A stretch of 64,000 bases of DNA from Nitrospira sp. Ga0074138 (GCA_001464735.1 LNDU01000039.1:159280-223279), one strand, 5' to 3'. Shown: positions 27,449-36,371, counted from the first letter of the stretch. Numbers and translations are program-made. Notes: generated by a model not told the origin, from the sequence alone.

Positions 27449-27575
27449 GGGTCTTTTGTCGGTAGAAGACAATAGGAAACTATTCTCAGATGTCCGCCGG
27501 CTTGTCAAGATTTACGCTCGTTAGCTAGGCGGAATTCGGATTGACTGTGGGCTCACGACCGCGATAGCGTGGGAT

Positions 27576-28097
27576 ATGCCGACGCATCTGATCGTCGATG
27601 GGTATAACGTGCTGGCTGGAGCCGGAGCCCTTTCCGGACGCCTTGAATCGGCCCGCGAGGTGTTGCTGCATGATTTGGCCGTCTATCGGCATCGGAAGAA
27701 CCATGCCATCACCGTCGTATTTGACGGCTGGCAACAGGGCCAGCCATCCGAACGGCGGGAGCATCGAGCCGGAGTCCAGGTAATCTATTCAAAACGGGGT
27801 GAACGGGCGGATCAGGTCATCCAACGCTTGGCACGGGAATACGGGGCGGACTGTGCGGTCGTCAGCTCCGACCACGAAATCGTGAATACGGCCAGAGCTC
27901 ATGGGGCCATGGTCATGGGAGCGCGTGAATTTGCGGACAAGCTGCGGGTGTCATCAAGCGCAGGCGGCACCATACCCTATAAAGAACTCGATACAGGAGT
28001 TGATGGTCGCCCGACGCGGGGACCGGAGAAGAAGGGGAACCCTCGCAAACTGCCAAAATCTCAACGACAACGAGCTCGCCAGCTCAAGCGATTTTGA
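27576..28097 (+). CDS. NYN-domain RNase-like protein (YacP/Rae1 family)
   Basis: A 173-residue PIN-like NYN protein. Acidic metal-binding positions are in HLIVDGYNVLAG, VVFDGWQQGQP and SSDHEIVNTARAHG, as in YacP/Rae1, which cuts mRNA on ribosomes in Bacillus. The C-terminal tail (residues 130-173) is Lys/Arg-rich and may bind RNA. It converges with tatD, whose stop overlaps its last 14 nt. Role in this organism is inferred from the family. Confidence 0.85.
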   Translation: MPTHLIVDGYNVLAGAGALSGRLESAREVLLHDLAVYRHRKNHAITVVFDGWQQGQPSERREHRAGVQVIYSKRGERADQVIQRLAREYGADCAVVSSDHEIVNTARAHGAMVMGAREFADKLRVSSSAGGTIPYKELDTGVDGRPTRGPEKKGNPRKLPKSQRQRARQLKRF

Positions 28098-28854
28098 ACA
28101 GCTGCTTTGCATTCTCGGTCGTTCGTCCCTGAATCTCTTCCAAGGAGAGCTCGGGATGAATGGCTGCGAGTTGCTTCGCTACCTGTGCCACATACGCCGG
28201 TTCATTGCGTTTGCCGCGATAGGGAACAGGCGTCAGGTATGGGCAATCGGTTTCGATGAGCAGGCGATCCAGCGGAGTTTTCTTGGCAATCTCGCGCAGC
28301 GCGGTCGCACTCTGAAATGTCAGGATGCCTGAAAACGAGAGATGAAATCCCAAATCAAGAGCTTCCTTCGCTAGCCAGGCATCTCCAGAAAAGCAGTGAA
28401 AGACCCCGCCGATTTCAGACGCCTTCTCTTCCCTTAAAATTGCGACCGTATCCTCCGGTGCTTCTCTCGTGTGAATAATCACGGGTAGCTTGAGTTCGCG
28501 TGCGACCTGAATCTGCTCGCGGAATCGGTCACGCTGCTCTTTTGGGGAGGAGTGATTGTAGTGATAATCGAGCCCGATTTCGCCATAGGCCACGACCTTC
28601 TCATTTCCCGCTAAGCGACGGAACTCATCATACCAGTCGTCCTGGATATGCTTGACCTCGTGTGGATGGACCCCGACGGAGGCATACACAAAGGGATAGT
28701 GATCGGCGAGTGCGGCAGCCGCTTGACTGGTCGCCAGATCACAACCGATAGAGACGAAGGCGTCGACTCCGGCTTCCCGCGCGCGGGCAATGACGGCCTC
28801 CCGATCGTCGTTGTAGCGCGCATCATCAAGATGTGTGTGGGTATCGATCAACAT
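28084..28854 (-). CDS. tatD: TatD-family metal-dependent deoxyribonuclease
   Basis: A 256-residue TIM-barrel hydrolase. Metal ligands appear in MLIDTHTHLDDARY, GEIGLDYHY, PVIIHTREA, GVFHCFSGD and LLIETDCPYLTP, in the expected order. Members act as 3'-5' DNases or D-tyrosyl-tRNA-deacylase-like hydrolases; the exact substrate is not readable. The start at 28854 is chosen because it opens the metal motif; six more residues upstream are possible. Confidence 0.93.
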   Translation of the reverse strand: MLIDTHTHLDDARYNDDREAVIARAREAGVDAFVSIGCDLATSQAAAALADHYPFVYASVGVHPHEVKHIQDDWYDEFRRLAGNEKVVAYGEIGLDYHYNHSSPKEQRDRFREQIQVARELKLPVIIHTREAPEDTVAILREEKASEIGGVFHCFSGDAWLAKEALDLGFHLSFSGILTFQSATALREIAKKTPLDRLLIETDCPYLTPVPYRGKRNEPAYVAQVAKQLAAIHPELSLEEIQGRTTENAKQLFKIA

Positions 28855-29010
28855 CGACGCACATCCTACCATGGGGTGACATGAAGGCCGCTAGATCTTT
28901 TTGATGCGGCCAGCTTGAGGCGATTAACCGAAAGATCTGTGACGATTCACGGTCAATAGGGGACAGGTCACACTTGAGAGCTGAGGTAAAGAACGATCAG
29001 AGGTGAAAAG

Positions 29011-30039
29011 TCAGGAGACAGGCTTCGGGGTGATGACCATAGCAAGTTCGTTCAGAAGGCGTTCGGTCTCGTCCCAGCCCAGGCAGGCATCAGTAATGGA
29101 GACCCCATGCTGAAGAGCGACACCTTCCTTCCAGGCTTGTTTGCCGGGATTCAGGTTGCTTTCGAGCATCAGTCCCATGATGGACTGACGGCCTTCACGG
29201 AACTGCCGCAGGACCTCGTGAGCAACCAAGCCCTGGCGGGTATGATCCTTCCTGGAATTGTCATGCGAACAATCGATCATGATCGAGCGGGCGATCCCTT
29301 CTCCGGCAACCGCAACCTCAGCTTTGGCGACATCCTGTGCTTCGTAGTTCGTTCGTCCACCTCCCCCGCGGAGCACGAGATGGCGATCGGGATTGCCCAT
29401 GGTTTTGATGATGGCAGTCTGGCCGTCGGCATTGATGCCGACAAAATGGTGCGGGGCGCGCGCGGACGTCATGGCATTGATGGCGACCTGCAAACTGCCT
29501 TCCGTCCCATTCTTGAATCCGACCGGCATGGAGACTCCGCTGGCCATTTCGCGATGGGTTTGGCTTTCGGTCGTGCGGGCTCCGATCGCCGCCCAACTGA
29601 TGAGGTCGGCAACGTACTGCGGGCTGATCGGATCCAGCAGCTCTGTTCCGCAGGGAAGGCCCAATTGATTGATCCTGAGGAGAATCTCCCTCGCCAGTTC
29701 CATCCCTGCTGCGATGTCGCAGGTGCCGTCGAGACGAGGGTCGTTGATGAGCCCTTTCCACCCAACGGTAGTTCTCGGCTTTTCGAAGTAGGTTCGCATC
29801 ACGATCAGCAGCTTGCCGGCATATTCATAGGCAGCCTCGGGGTCATGGATGGAGCACGGGCCGACGATCACCAGGAGCCGGTCGCGGTCTTCTCCATGGA
29901 GAATTTTGCGAATCGCCTCGCGGGTTTCGACAACGAGAGCCGCCGACTGATCTGTGATCGGGAGTTTGGTCTTGATGGCGCGAGGAGAAGGGAGCGCCTT
30001 AATTTCAATGACATGTTGATTGTCGATCGGCCTATTCAT
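29011..30039 (-). CDS. aroG: 3-deoxy-7-phosphoheptulonate synthase (type I)
   Basis: A 342-residue DAHP synthase of the AroF/G/H type. Key segments: LLVIVGPCSIHDPEAAYEYA, RTTVGWKGLINDPRLDGTCD, GARTTESQTHREMASG, GFKNGTEG and CSHDNSRKDHTRQ. It condenses PEP with erythrose-4-phosphate to enter the shikimate pathway. ATG 30039 has an aagga ribosome site about 11 nt upstream; ten extra codons before it are unlikely. Feedback type cannot be told from sequence. Confidence 0.94.
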   Translation of the reverse strand: MNRPIDNQHVIEIKALPSPRAIKTKLPITDQSAALVVETREAIRKILHGEDRDRLLVIVGPCSIHDPEAAYEYAGKLLIVMRTYFEKPRTTVGWKGLINDPRLDGTCDIAAGMELAREILLRINQLGLPCGTELLDPISPQYVADLISWAAIGARTTESQTHREMASGVSMPVGFKNGTEGSLQVAINAMTSARAPHHFVGINADGQTAIIKTMGNPDRHLVLRGGGGRTNYEAQDVAKAEVAVAGEGIARSIMIDCSHDNSRKDHTRQGLVAHEVLRQFREGRQSIMGLMLESNLNPGKQAWKEGVALQHGVSITDACLGWDETERLLNELAMVITPKPVS

Positions 30040-30213
30040 CAGTGGTCGTGTCCTTAAGAGCGGTCTCAACCGTATTGGTTTTGAAGGGCACTTAATCTAA
30101 CGAATTACGCATGAAAAGTCCATACCGGTTACTGGTGAGGCTGGATTGAGTCATCTGGCAACTGATTTCAACGGTTCTTGCAATTCCGATCACTGGATGC
30201 CTATTCTACGGCC

Positions 30214-30543
30214 ATGTTTTTGAGGAAACTCAGATACCTTTACTCGTTACTCCGCTCAGGAGTGGCCTTGGGGATGATCTGTATCATCCTGGGGCTGGCT
30301 CCGTTCGCTGTGGCTCAGGATGTTCACCATGAGTTGGCCGCAGCCGATTCCGACGGTCATGAACATTCGGACACCGACATCTGTCAGTGGGTCCAGCACC
30401 ACATTGCAGGATCAGTCGATCTCGATGTTCCACGGTTTGCCGTTTGCGATATTGTCCGACAGCAGGAACTTCCGTCTGAATCTGTGTTGTTATCGGCCGC
30501 CCTCTCTCTTCTCGGCCCTTCACGCGCTCCTCCTCAAGTATAG
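30214..30543 (+). CDS. Small secreted His-rich protein next to a TonB receptor
   Basis: A 109-residue protein not recognised as a named family. It has a signal peptide (hydrophobic core GVALGMICIILGLAPFAVA, cleavage before QDVHH) and a mature part rich in His and acidic residues: DVHHELAAADSDGHEHSDTD, then CQWVQHHIAG and a second Cys (FAVCDIV). That composition suggests periplasmic metal binding. It lies 109 nt before a TonB-dependent receptor on the same strand, so they may be co-regulated. The idea that it is a metal chaperone is inference. Confidence 0.6.
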   Translation: MFLRKLRYLYSLLRSGVALGMICIILGLAPFAVAQDVHHELAAADSDGHEHSDTDICQWVQHHIAGSVDLDVPRFAVCDIVRQQELPSESVLLSAALSLLGPSRAPPQV

Positions 30544-30652
30544 CCGAACCACTCAGTCAAGCAGTCAGGATGGTTGATAGGCCGTGCAATCCATGCACGC
30601 CTCGTCCATCCGTTCTCATTGATTATGTGTGGATTTGTGAGCGAGGAGGGGC

Positions 30653-33073
30653 ATGATGTACTCAGTCGTGAAACGTGTGTTGAATGTGACTTTCGTGATG
30701 GTCGTCCTGGCGACTGTTGGGGGGGCGTTTTCAGCCCTTCAGGCAGCCGTCAGCGAGCAAACCCAAACGATCATGGGAGTTGTGCAACAACAGGATCTTC
30801 GGCGTGTGTCACAGGCCATTATTGAAGTCAAAAATCAAGCGGGTGATATGGTGACATCCGGAATCTCGAATGATGCCGGTGAATTCAAAGTCGCCGTTCC
30901 AGAGAGCGGTACCTACTCCGTCAGTGCGGTACAAGAGACCTATCGGAGTGAATATATGGTGCTGACGCTTGGCGAGGAGCCGATGAATCCCGTCACTCTC
31001 ACACTCTCCAAGACCAAAGAGGTGTCGCTGGAGGTGGTTTCACCATTACCCCCCATCCAGACCAAGGCATCTAGTGAGACCTATTCACTCAGCCGGAAGG
31101 AAATTGATATTCTTCCGCGAGGCAACAACAACGACTTACACGACGTGCTGCTGACGATCCCGGGCGCGGCCTATGGTTCGTTGAAGCAGCTTCATATCAG
31201 ACAGGACCACGCGAATCTGCAGCTCAGAATCGACGGAGTGCCGATTCCCGACACGGTCTCCTCGACGTTTTCGGATGTGATTTCACCACGGGCCTGGGAG
31301 CGGGCCGACATTGTGTTGGGCGGGATGGAAGCCAATGTGGGAAACAAGACGGCTGCGCTCATCGACATCACGACGAAGAGCGGCACGAAGCCGGGATTTG
31401 GGTCGGTCCAGATGTTCGGCGGTTCGAATAAAACGATCAACCCGTCATTCGAGTATGGAGGCACGATCGGCGAGAAGTTTCGGTACTACTTCTTGAACAG
31501 CCATACGGCGACGAATCGAGGCATCGAGCCGCCGACCGTTGGGCACTCCATTTTTCACGGGCAGAGCGAGCGGAATCAGACGATGTTTCGCGGCGACTAT
31601 CAGTACGACAATAACAATAATATTACTCTGTTGTTCTTGAACTCCATCGCGAAATATCAGATCCCGACGTTCCCTGGACTGGAGGTGAATTCGACTATTC
31701 TCCCCTTGTTGCCCGGAGGATTTACGCCGGTGCCATCGGAAATGATAGATGAAAATCAGAAGGAAAATAACCAATACGGCCACCTGGTGTGGCGGCGCGA
31801 CATCAATACCAGAAACTTTTTCAGCTTGGCCGGGTATTTTCGTCATACGAGGGCGACATTTAGGACAGATCCGTTGAATGTTCTCGCCTATGTGCCGGAT
31901 GTAGAAGAACCCTTCTTGGCCGGGAGCCAAGACCGTATCGGCTATTCAGGTGGCGTGCGCATGGATTACACGTACGTCCACAGCAAGGAACACTTGATCA
32001 AGGCTGGGTTCCAGATCGATCGGACCCAGGCGATCAATAAGACGAGATTGTTTACCTTTCTCGATAATGGCCTTGGAGAGCCGACCGGGGGTGTGATCAA
32101 TGCTGGTGGCGACAACCGGCTCATCGGATGGCGGCAAGAGTTCTGGATTCAAGATCAGTGGACGCCGAATGAACATTGGACATTCAATATTGGTGTGCGT
32201 GCAGATACGGTGCAGTATCAACGGGATGAAGGGCAGATCAGTCCCAGGGTCGGTGTCACGTACCGATACAACTCGGCCAATGCCTTCCACGCGTTCTATG
32301 GGCGCATGTTTACCCCGCCGAATCTTGAGAGGCTTGCCTTGGCCGGCTTGAATACAGAGGGAACGAAAGCGCATCCGGAGGATACCACCAATAACCTACC
32401 ACGCGCCGAGCGGGCCCATTACTTCCAAATCGGCAGCGTCCATGCGCTCACGGATTGGGCGACCCTCCAGCTCACGGGTTATTATAAGCTCGCCAATTAT
32501 ATGTCGGACGCACACCAGTTAGGCACGACGCCCTTACTGAACTATATTGCCTTTGAACGGGGATGGACCAGGGGGGCCGATGCCGCGCTCAAGGTCTGGT
32601 TCATGGAGAATCTGACGGGTCGGGCCAACATTGCCTGGGGCCAGTGTAAGGGCTATGGGTTGCAGTCCGGGCATAATCTCGTGCATTTTGAAGAAATCGC
32701 CGATATCAATTCACGCAGCGGCGTCCATTGCGATCACCAGCAGACGCTGACTGCCTCGGGGATCCTGAGTTACCGGTTGCTCGATCGGACGACCTTCACA
32801 GGCCAGTTTCTGTTTGGATCGGGGTTGCGGACGGCAGAAGAAGGTGCCAAGACCAACTCGAGTCATAGCCCGACCTACACGATCTATAACTTTTCGATTA
32901 GCCATGTCATTCCGTTGCCCTGGCAGGGGCAGAAGTTTGTAGTTGGGTTTGATATCGTGAATGCGTTGGATCAAAAGTATTTCATCAACCAAGGCGAAGG
33001 CAGTATCGGCCTCGGTGTGTCTCATGCTGGGATGCCGCGCTCCTTCTTCTTCCGCGGGCAATGGTTCTTCTAG
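30653..33073 (+). CDS. TonB-dependent outer-membrane receptor
   Basis: An 806-residue receptor. A signal peptide (to about residue 32) is followed by a carboxypeptidase regulatory-like beta domain (MGVVQQQDLRRVSQAIIEVK, residues about 40-110), a plug domain (about 125-245, with LRIDGVPIPDT and IDITTKSGTKPG) and a 22-strand barrel ending in an aromatic residue (RGQWFF), as needed for outer-membrane insertion. The ligand is unknown; adjoining His-rich and CobW-family proteins point to a metal or metal complex. A long intergenic hairpin follows the stop. Confidence 0.9.
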   Translation: MMYSVVKRVLNVTFVMVVLATVGGAFSALQAAVSEQTQTIMGVVQQQDLRRVSQAIIEVKNQAGDMVTSGISNDAGEFKVAVPESGTYSVSAVQETYRSEYMVLTLGEEPMNPVTLTLSKTKEVSLEVVSPLPPIQTKASSETYSLSRKEIDILPRGNNNDLHDVLLTIPGAAYGSLKQLHIRQDHANLQLRIDGVPIPDTVSSTFSDVISPRAWERADIVLGGMEANVGNKTAALIDITTKSGTKPGFGSVQMFGGSNKTINPSFEYGGTIGEKFRYYFLNSHTATNRGIEPPTVGHSIFHGQSERNQTMFRGDYQYDNNNNITLLFLNSIAKYQIPTFPGLEVNSTILPLLPGGFTPVPSEMIDENQKENNQYGHLVWRRDINTRNFFSLAGYFRHTRATFRTDPLNVLAYVPDVEEPFLAGSQDRIGYSGGVRMDYTYVHSKEHLIKAGFQIDRTQAINKTRLFTFLDNGLGEPTGGVINAGGDNRLIGWRQEFWIQDQWTPNEHWTFNIGVRADTVQYQRDEGQISPRVGVTYRYNSANAFHAFYGRMFTPPNLERLALAGLNTEGTKAHPEDTTNNLPRAERAHYFQIGSVHALTDWATLQLTGYYKLANYMSDAHQLGTTPLLNYIAFERGWTRGADAALKVWFMENLTGRANIAWGQCKGYGLQSGHNLVHFEEIADINSRSGVHCDHQQTLTASGILSYRLLDRTTFTGQFLFGSGLRTAEEGAKTNSSHSPTYTIYNFSISHVIPLPWQGQKFVVGFDIVNALDQKYFINQGEGSIGLGVSHAGMPRSFFFRGQWFF

Positions 33074-33080
33074 TCGGATG

Positions 33081-33193
33081 CTGAAACGGGCCATCAACTG
33101 CGTTCGCGGCTTGTGCGAATTCTCAATGTACCCCAGAGGGTACGCCTCCGACTCGCACATCGCCTGCGGCCTTGTTGAGTGGCCCGTTTGAGC
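33081..33193. repeat. 113-nt imperfect inverted repeat after the receptor gene
   Basis: The two ends pair well: 5' arm 33081-33118 against 3' arm 33155-33193 (aaacgggcca / tggcccgttt, then a Cys-codon-like gtgcga / tcgcac pairing), with a small perfect hairpin at the centre (gtaccc-caga-gggtac, 33128-33143). It starts eight nt after the stop of the receptor gene. The nested structure is that of a REP/MITE-like element or a strong transcription end. From memory, similar elements recur between genes in Nitrospira; only one copy was noticed here. Confidence 0.6.
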
Positions 33194-33224
33194 CTCCGAT
33201 CGTTAATAGCGTAGGATGTGAGGC

Positions 33225-33653
33225 ATGCGACACTTTTTCACAATACTCTGTGCTGTTGTTTTGGCGTGGCCAGCTGTGCTCTATGCGGTGGTTGGTGATG
33301 AGGCCACCCATGAGAGTGACCACCATGAAGACGTGCTTGAGTTGCCGGAGGTCCATGTTCACGGACTGCCTCTCAATAAGGATCAACAATTGGGCCCCGT
33401 GGCCAAGTCAACGCCCTGGCCTGGCATCCCTGCTTCGCTCAATGGTCAGGAAATCGATGATTGGATGAAAGCCCGTCTCTTGGTATCCAAGCACGCGAAG
33501 GTGACCGTTGTGGTGCTGGAACCATGCAAGCACCGCGAACTAACGACCTCTGGAGTCACTGCGCTTGGTAAATGGACATTCGATCCCCAGATGAAAGGGG
33601 ATGATCCGGTAGATGGCGAGCTGACCGTCCGAATTCACTTCAGGACCAGATGA
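33225..33653 (+). CDS. Periplasmic protein with TonB C-terminal-like domain
   Basis: A 142-residue protein: signal peptide (MRHFFTILCAVVLAWPAVLY), a His/acidic stretch (ESDHHEDVLELPEVHVHG) and a C-terminal region ending ALGKWTFDPQMKGDDPVDGE followed by a beta-strand, which resembles the TonB_C fold (W-x-F-x-P with a later PVDGxVxVxIxF-like strand). It lacks the membrane anchor and Pro-rich spacer of true TonB. A single Cys-x-x-His (EPCKHRE) is present. It probably works with the receptor upstream, perhaps contacting it or binding metal; no function is proven for such short forms. Confidence 0.6.
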   Translation: MRHFFTILCAVVLAWPAVLYAVVGDEATHESDHHEDVLELPEVHVHGLPLNKDQQLGPVAKSTPWPGIPASLNGQEIDDWMKARLLVSKHAKVTVVVLEPCKHRELTTSGVTALGKWTFDPQMKGDDPVDGELTVRIHFRTR

Positions 33654-33750
33654 TGCAGACAATGCGTTGCCGGTATTTGTCGATTGAGAATTCGGGCAGG
33701 AGATCGGTTGAAGCTTGACGGTTGATGAGTAAGGCTTTATCGTCGCACGC

Positions 33751-34335
33751 ATGAGCGTGGACGAGACCCTCTTCCTGGCGATCAACGGATTGGCAGGCCA
33801 GTCAGCAGCTGCCGATTACTTTTTCCTGCAACTGGGACACCGCAGCACGCTCTATCTTCCAGGGGCCTGCGCAATCGCCTATTGGATATGGAGCAACAGG
33901 CGAGAGGCACTGTTGGGCGGTCCGGTTCTGGGGGCAGCAGTCGGACTCACCGATTTCGTTGGTGGACAGCTTAAATGGGTCTTTGAACGGGTCCGACCCT
34001 GTCGGGCGTTGGCCGAAGCCGTCAAGATCGAACCGAGTGGCTGCGGGGGATTGTTCAGCTTCCCGTCGAACCACGCGGCCAACACTGCCGCCATCGCCGC
34101 ATTTCTCCAAGTTTTGTACCCCAAGTCAGGCTGGATCACCTGGCCGATTGTGGCATTCGTCGGATTTTCCCGCGTGTTTATCGGCGCTCATTATGTGACG
34201 GATGTGCTCGGTGGGTGGATGCTTGGAGGCGTGATCGGCGGAGGAACGGCGTGGGTACTGCTGCAATGGCCCAGGTTCCGGAAGAAGTTGGCCTCGGTCG
34301 TCATGCCGATTGGAAAAGTGGAAGTCAGACCCTGA
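33751..34335 (+). CDS. PAP2-family membrane phosphatase
   Basis: A 194-residue protein with about five membrane segments and the three PAP2 signatures in order: KWVFERVRPC (K-x6-RP), FSFPSNHAANTAA (PSxH, here PSNH) and GFSRVFIGAHYVTDVLGGW (SR-x5-H-x3-D). Such enzymes remove phosphate from lipid pyrophosphates such as undecaprenyl pyrophosphate at the outer face of the inner membrane, or from phosphatidic acid. The substrate here is not determinable. It converges on the CobW-type gene with 3 nt between stops. Confidence 0.85.
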   Translation: MSVDETLFLAINGLAGQSAAADYFFLQLGHRSTLYLPGACAIAYWIWSNRREALLGGPVLGAAVGLTDFVGGQLKWVFERVRPCRALAEAVKIEPSGCGGLFSFPSNHAANTAAIAAFLQVLYPKSGWITWPIVAFVGFSRVFIGAHYVTDVLGGWMLGGVIGGGTAWVLLQWPRFRKKLASVVMPIGKVEVRP

Positions 34336-34338
34336 GGA

Positions 34339-35307
34339 TTACGCAGGCGATGATGGTTCCTCAACCGTGGCTAACAAGCCAGCCTGCAGTCGATCGACAT
34401 CGTATCCCCGACCAATCAGCACCAGGGCAGACGTTGGTTCATCCAAGAGTGTCACCGGTGTGATCGTGGACTGTCCTGGCAGCGCGTATTGGAATTCCTG
34501 CAGCTCGGGTTCCTTGCCAAACCGGAAATATCCTTTCGCCCGCTCCAGTTGTTTCGGGATTGTCTTCATCCATGCTAAGAAACGCTGGCGATTCAGCGGA
34601 CCAGGTAATAAGACGGTTGTCGCGATGGGATGGTAAGCAGCCCGTTGAATGGAAGCCGATCGCGACGTCCCGAACGTCACGTTCGTCGGTGTCGATGGTT
34701 TTATTGAGGCATGTGGAGCCAATAATGCAGCGGCATCGAGTCGAGCGTGAGACGTTTCCCACAGCCGCGCATAGGGATTTTGTTCGACGATCGATGCGCG
34801 GAACCGTTCCCAATGGCCTGGGACATAGAGATCTCGCTTGTTCAAAATGAGTTCATCGGCGCAGCGGATCGCCTGTGTCGTCACATAGGCGCTGGAGTGG
34901 CTTTCGTCTGCTGAGACCGGATGTAAGAGTGCGATGACCCGTTCGAGAACAGCCAGCCGTGACGTGTACGCATCAGTGACCGCATCGACTACTTCGGCGG
35001 GATCGGCCAGCCCTGAACATTCCAGAATCACGACATTCGATCCGTGATCACGCACCAGCTGCGCGATGCCCCAGGAAAGATCTTCTTTCGTATCGCAACA
35101 GACACAGCCCCCGGCAAGATTCATGACTTGTTCGGCGAGCGTTCCTGCGCGAGGTCCGTCGATGCTGACGGACCCTGCCTCGTTCATCAGCACGCCTGTC
35201 CGACGGCCTTGCACTTTCCAATACTCAAGCAACCGCATCAGCAGTGTTGTCTTGCCGGCACCGAGGGAGCCGCAGAGAATATAGAAGGGGGCAGGAGTGA
35301 AGGTCAT
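34339..35307 (-). CDS. CobW/COG0523-family metal-chaperone GTPase
   Basis: A 322-residue G3E GTPase. It has the Walker A loop GSLGAGKTTLLMRLLEYW, the metal site GGCVCC, the switch segment LECSGLADPAEVVDAV and the base-recognition motif LILNKRDL. The C-terminal CobW_C domain runs from about residue 225. Members insert or deliver Zn, Co or other metals; some are zinc-starvation inducible. Lack of a His-rich tail is noted. Location next to a TonB receptor and His-rich exported proteins supports a metal-homeostasis group, as inference. A 21-bp palindrome lies 86 nt upstream of the start. Confidence 0.88.
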   Translation of the reverse strand: MTFTPAPFYILCGSLGAGKTTLLMRLLEYWKVQGRRTGVLMNEAGSVSIDGPRAGTLAEQVMNLAGGCVCCDTKEDLSWGIAQLVRDHGSNVVILECSGLADPAEVVDAVTDAYTSRLAVLERVIALLHPVSADESHSSAYVTTQAIRCADELILNKRDLYVPGHWERFRASIVEQNPYARLWETSHARLDAAALLAPHASIKPSTPTNVTFGTSRSASIQRAAYHPIATTVLLPGPLNRQRFLAWMKTIPKQLERAKGYFRFGKEPELQEFQYALPGQSTITPVTLLDEPTSALVLIGRGYDVDRLQAGLLATVEEPSSPA

Positions 35308-35392
35308 ACTCGTCCTCCCTCAAACATAAGCTATTGTACCGGGCTAGGTCTAGCATATGAAGGATACGGGCTATGGAAAAATCTGCATGGAG

Positions 35393-35413
35393 GATACAGC
35401 GCTGCGCTGTATC
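35393..35413. promoter_or_regulatory. Perfect 21-bp palindrome upstream of the CobW-family gene
   Basis: Two 10-nt arms, gatacagcgc and gcgctgtatc, surround a single T. The site is between the divergent CobW-family gene (start 35307) and the small membrane protein gene (start 35604). No T-run follows, so it is not a typical terminator. A second, shorter palindrome (agata-tgt-tatct, 35417-35429) lies beside it. It is a plausible operator for a dimeric regulator; the regulator is unknown. Confidence 0.5.
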
Positions 35414-35603
35414 AAAAGATATGTTATCTCGTGCGACTATGGTAAAAGAGATAGTGAAGGTTACCGACAGGAACCGACTGGCGCTGAGTTCCGGCCGTTA
35501 ACGATAGAACATTGTGAAGTCGAGTTCTAGACGGTGATTCTACACGCTCGTGGAGTATGGTGAGTGCGAGGGCTGCATTGAGCCTGAAGATCTTGGAGGA
35601 CAC

Positions 35604-35792
35604 ATGAGTATGTGGTGGCTGCTCGGTGGGGTAGCGGCGATAGCGGTGGGAATCGTGCTCTACAAGGAATGGAGGCTGCGCCGCTGGTCATCGGCAGCGT
35701 CTCATAGTGTGATGACCAAAACGACTGACGGGACAATGCTCCAATTCCTCGTCAGATCCACACGCAGGAGCGGAAGAGAATTTCGACCGTAA
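35604..35792 (+). CDS. Small single-span membrane protein
   Basis: A 62-residue protein starting at ATG 35604 with a strong ribosome site (ggagga, 35595-35600). The N-terminus is one membrane helix (MSMWWLLGGVAAIAVGIVLY) followed by a basic segment (KEWRLRRWSS), so the C-terminus is predicted to be cytoplasmic. No family recognised. The longer in-frame version from 35550 would place extra residues before the ribosome site and is not favoured. Confidence 0.55.
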   Translation: MSMWWLLGGVAAIAVGIVLYKEWRLRRWSSAASHSVMTKTTDGTMLQFLVRSTRRSGREFRP

Positions 35793-35839
35793 TGTGCATC
35801 CTTCATGCAAGAGGTAGTGCTCGCCGATAGGACGGAGCA

Positions 35840-36235
35840 TTATCCTCCGGCAAAGACCGGGTGAAATCCTGCCTCGATGAGAATGCGAGCGACCGCCTCA
35901 CGCTGATCCCCTTGAATCTTGATCCTCCCTTCTTTGACCGTTCCGCCTGCCCCGCAGACCTTCTGCATCTGCTTGGCGAGGAGTTCTTTTTCTACCTGGC
36001 CAATCCCGATAAACCCTGTGACGACCGTGACGGTTTTCCCGCTGCGGTGCGCTGTCTGCCGAATGATGTCCACTCGCCCACGGTTCTTCTTGTGGACGAC
36101 GGGCACCTGTTCAACCTGGCTGGCAGCAGATCGCGCAGGTGAAGTCGGCGGCAGTTCAGCCTGCTGTAGTGCAGCGAAGGGACTCGCCCACTTGGTCGGC
36201 CCACCGTCGGTGGGAAGGCGTCTCTTGTCTTTCAT
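35840..36235 (-). CDS. yciH: Translation initiation factor SUI1/YciH-like protein
   Basis: A 131-residue protein whose C-terminal 85 residues form the SUI1/eIF1 fold (GRVDIIRQTAHRSGKTVTVV, then KELLAKQMQKVCGAGGTVKE and GRIKIQGDQREAVARILIEA). The N-terminal 45 residues are Pro/Ala-rich and probably disordered. In E. coli YciH influences start-codon fidelity in vitro; the cellular role is unclear. It stands alone between unrelated genes. Confidence 0.88.
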   Translation of the reverse strand: MKDKRRLPTDGGPTKWASPFAALQQAELPPTSPARSAASQVEQVPVVHKKNRGRVDIIRQTAHRSGKTVTVVTGFIGIGQVEKELLAKQMQKVCGAGGTVKEGRIKIQGDQREAVARILIEAGFHPVFAGG

Positions 36236-36371
36236 GTGACGTCTGCTCCTGGGAAAGGCTACACCTAGGCAAAGTATTCAACAAGGTTACTCAATGGCTA
36301 ATCACCATGTGACTGGAAATGTTGATGAAAAGGACTCTCGATACCTGTTGTAGTCACGTGGCTGCATCGAA

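Noticed and set aside
28960..28985. ggggacaggtcac, reminiscent of transposase-linked REP fragments
   Set aside because: Single short occurrence without inverted partner or transposase nearby.
29107..30057. 316-codon open frame on the + strand opposite aroG
   Set aside because: It is the antisense shadow of a clearly conserved DAHP synthase; its own sequence shows no domain.
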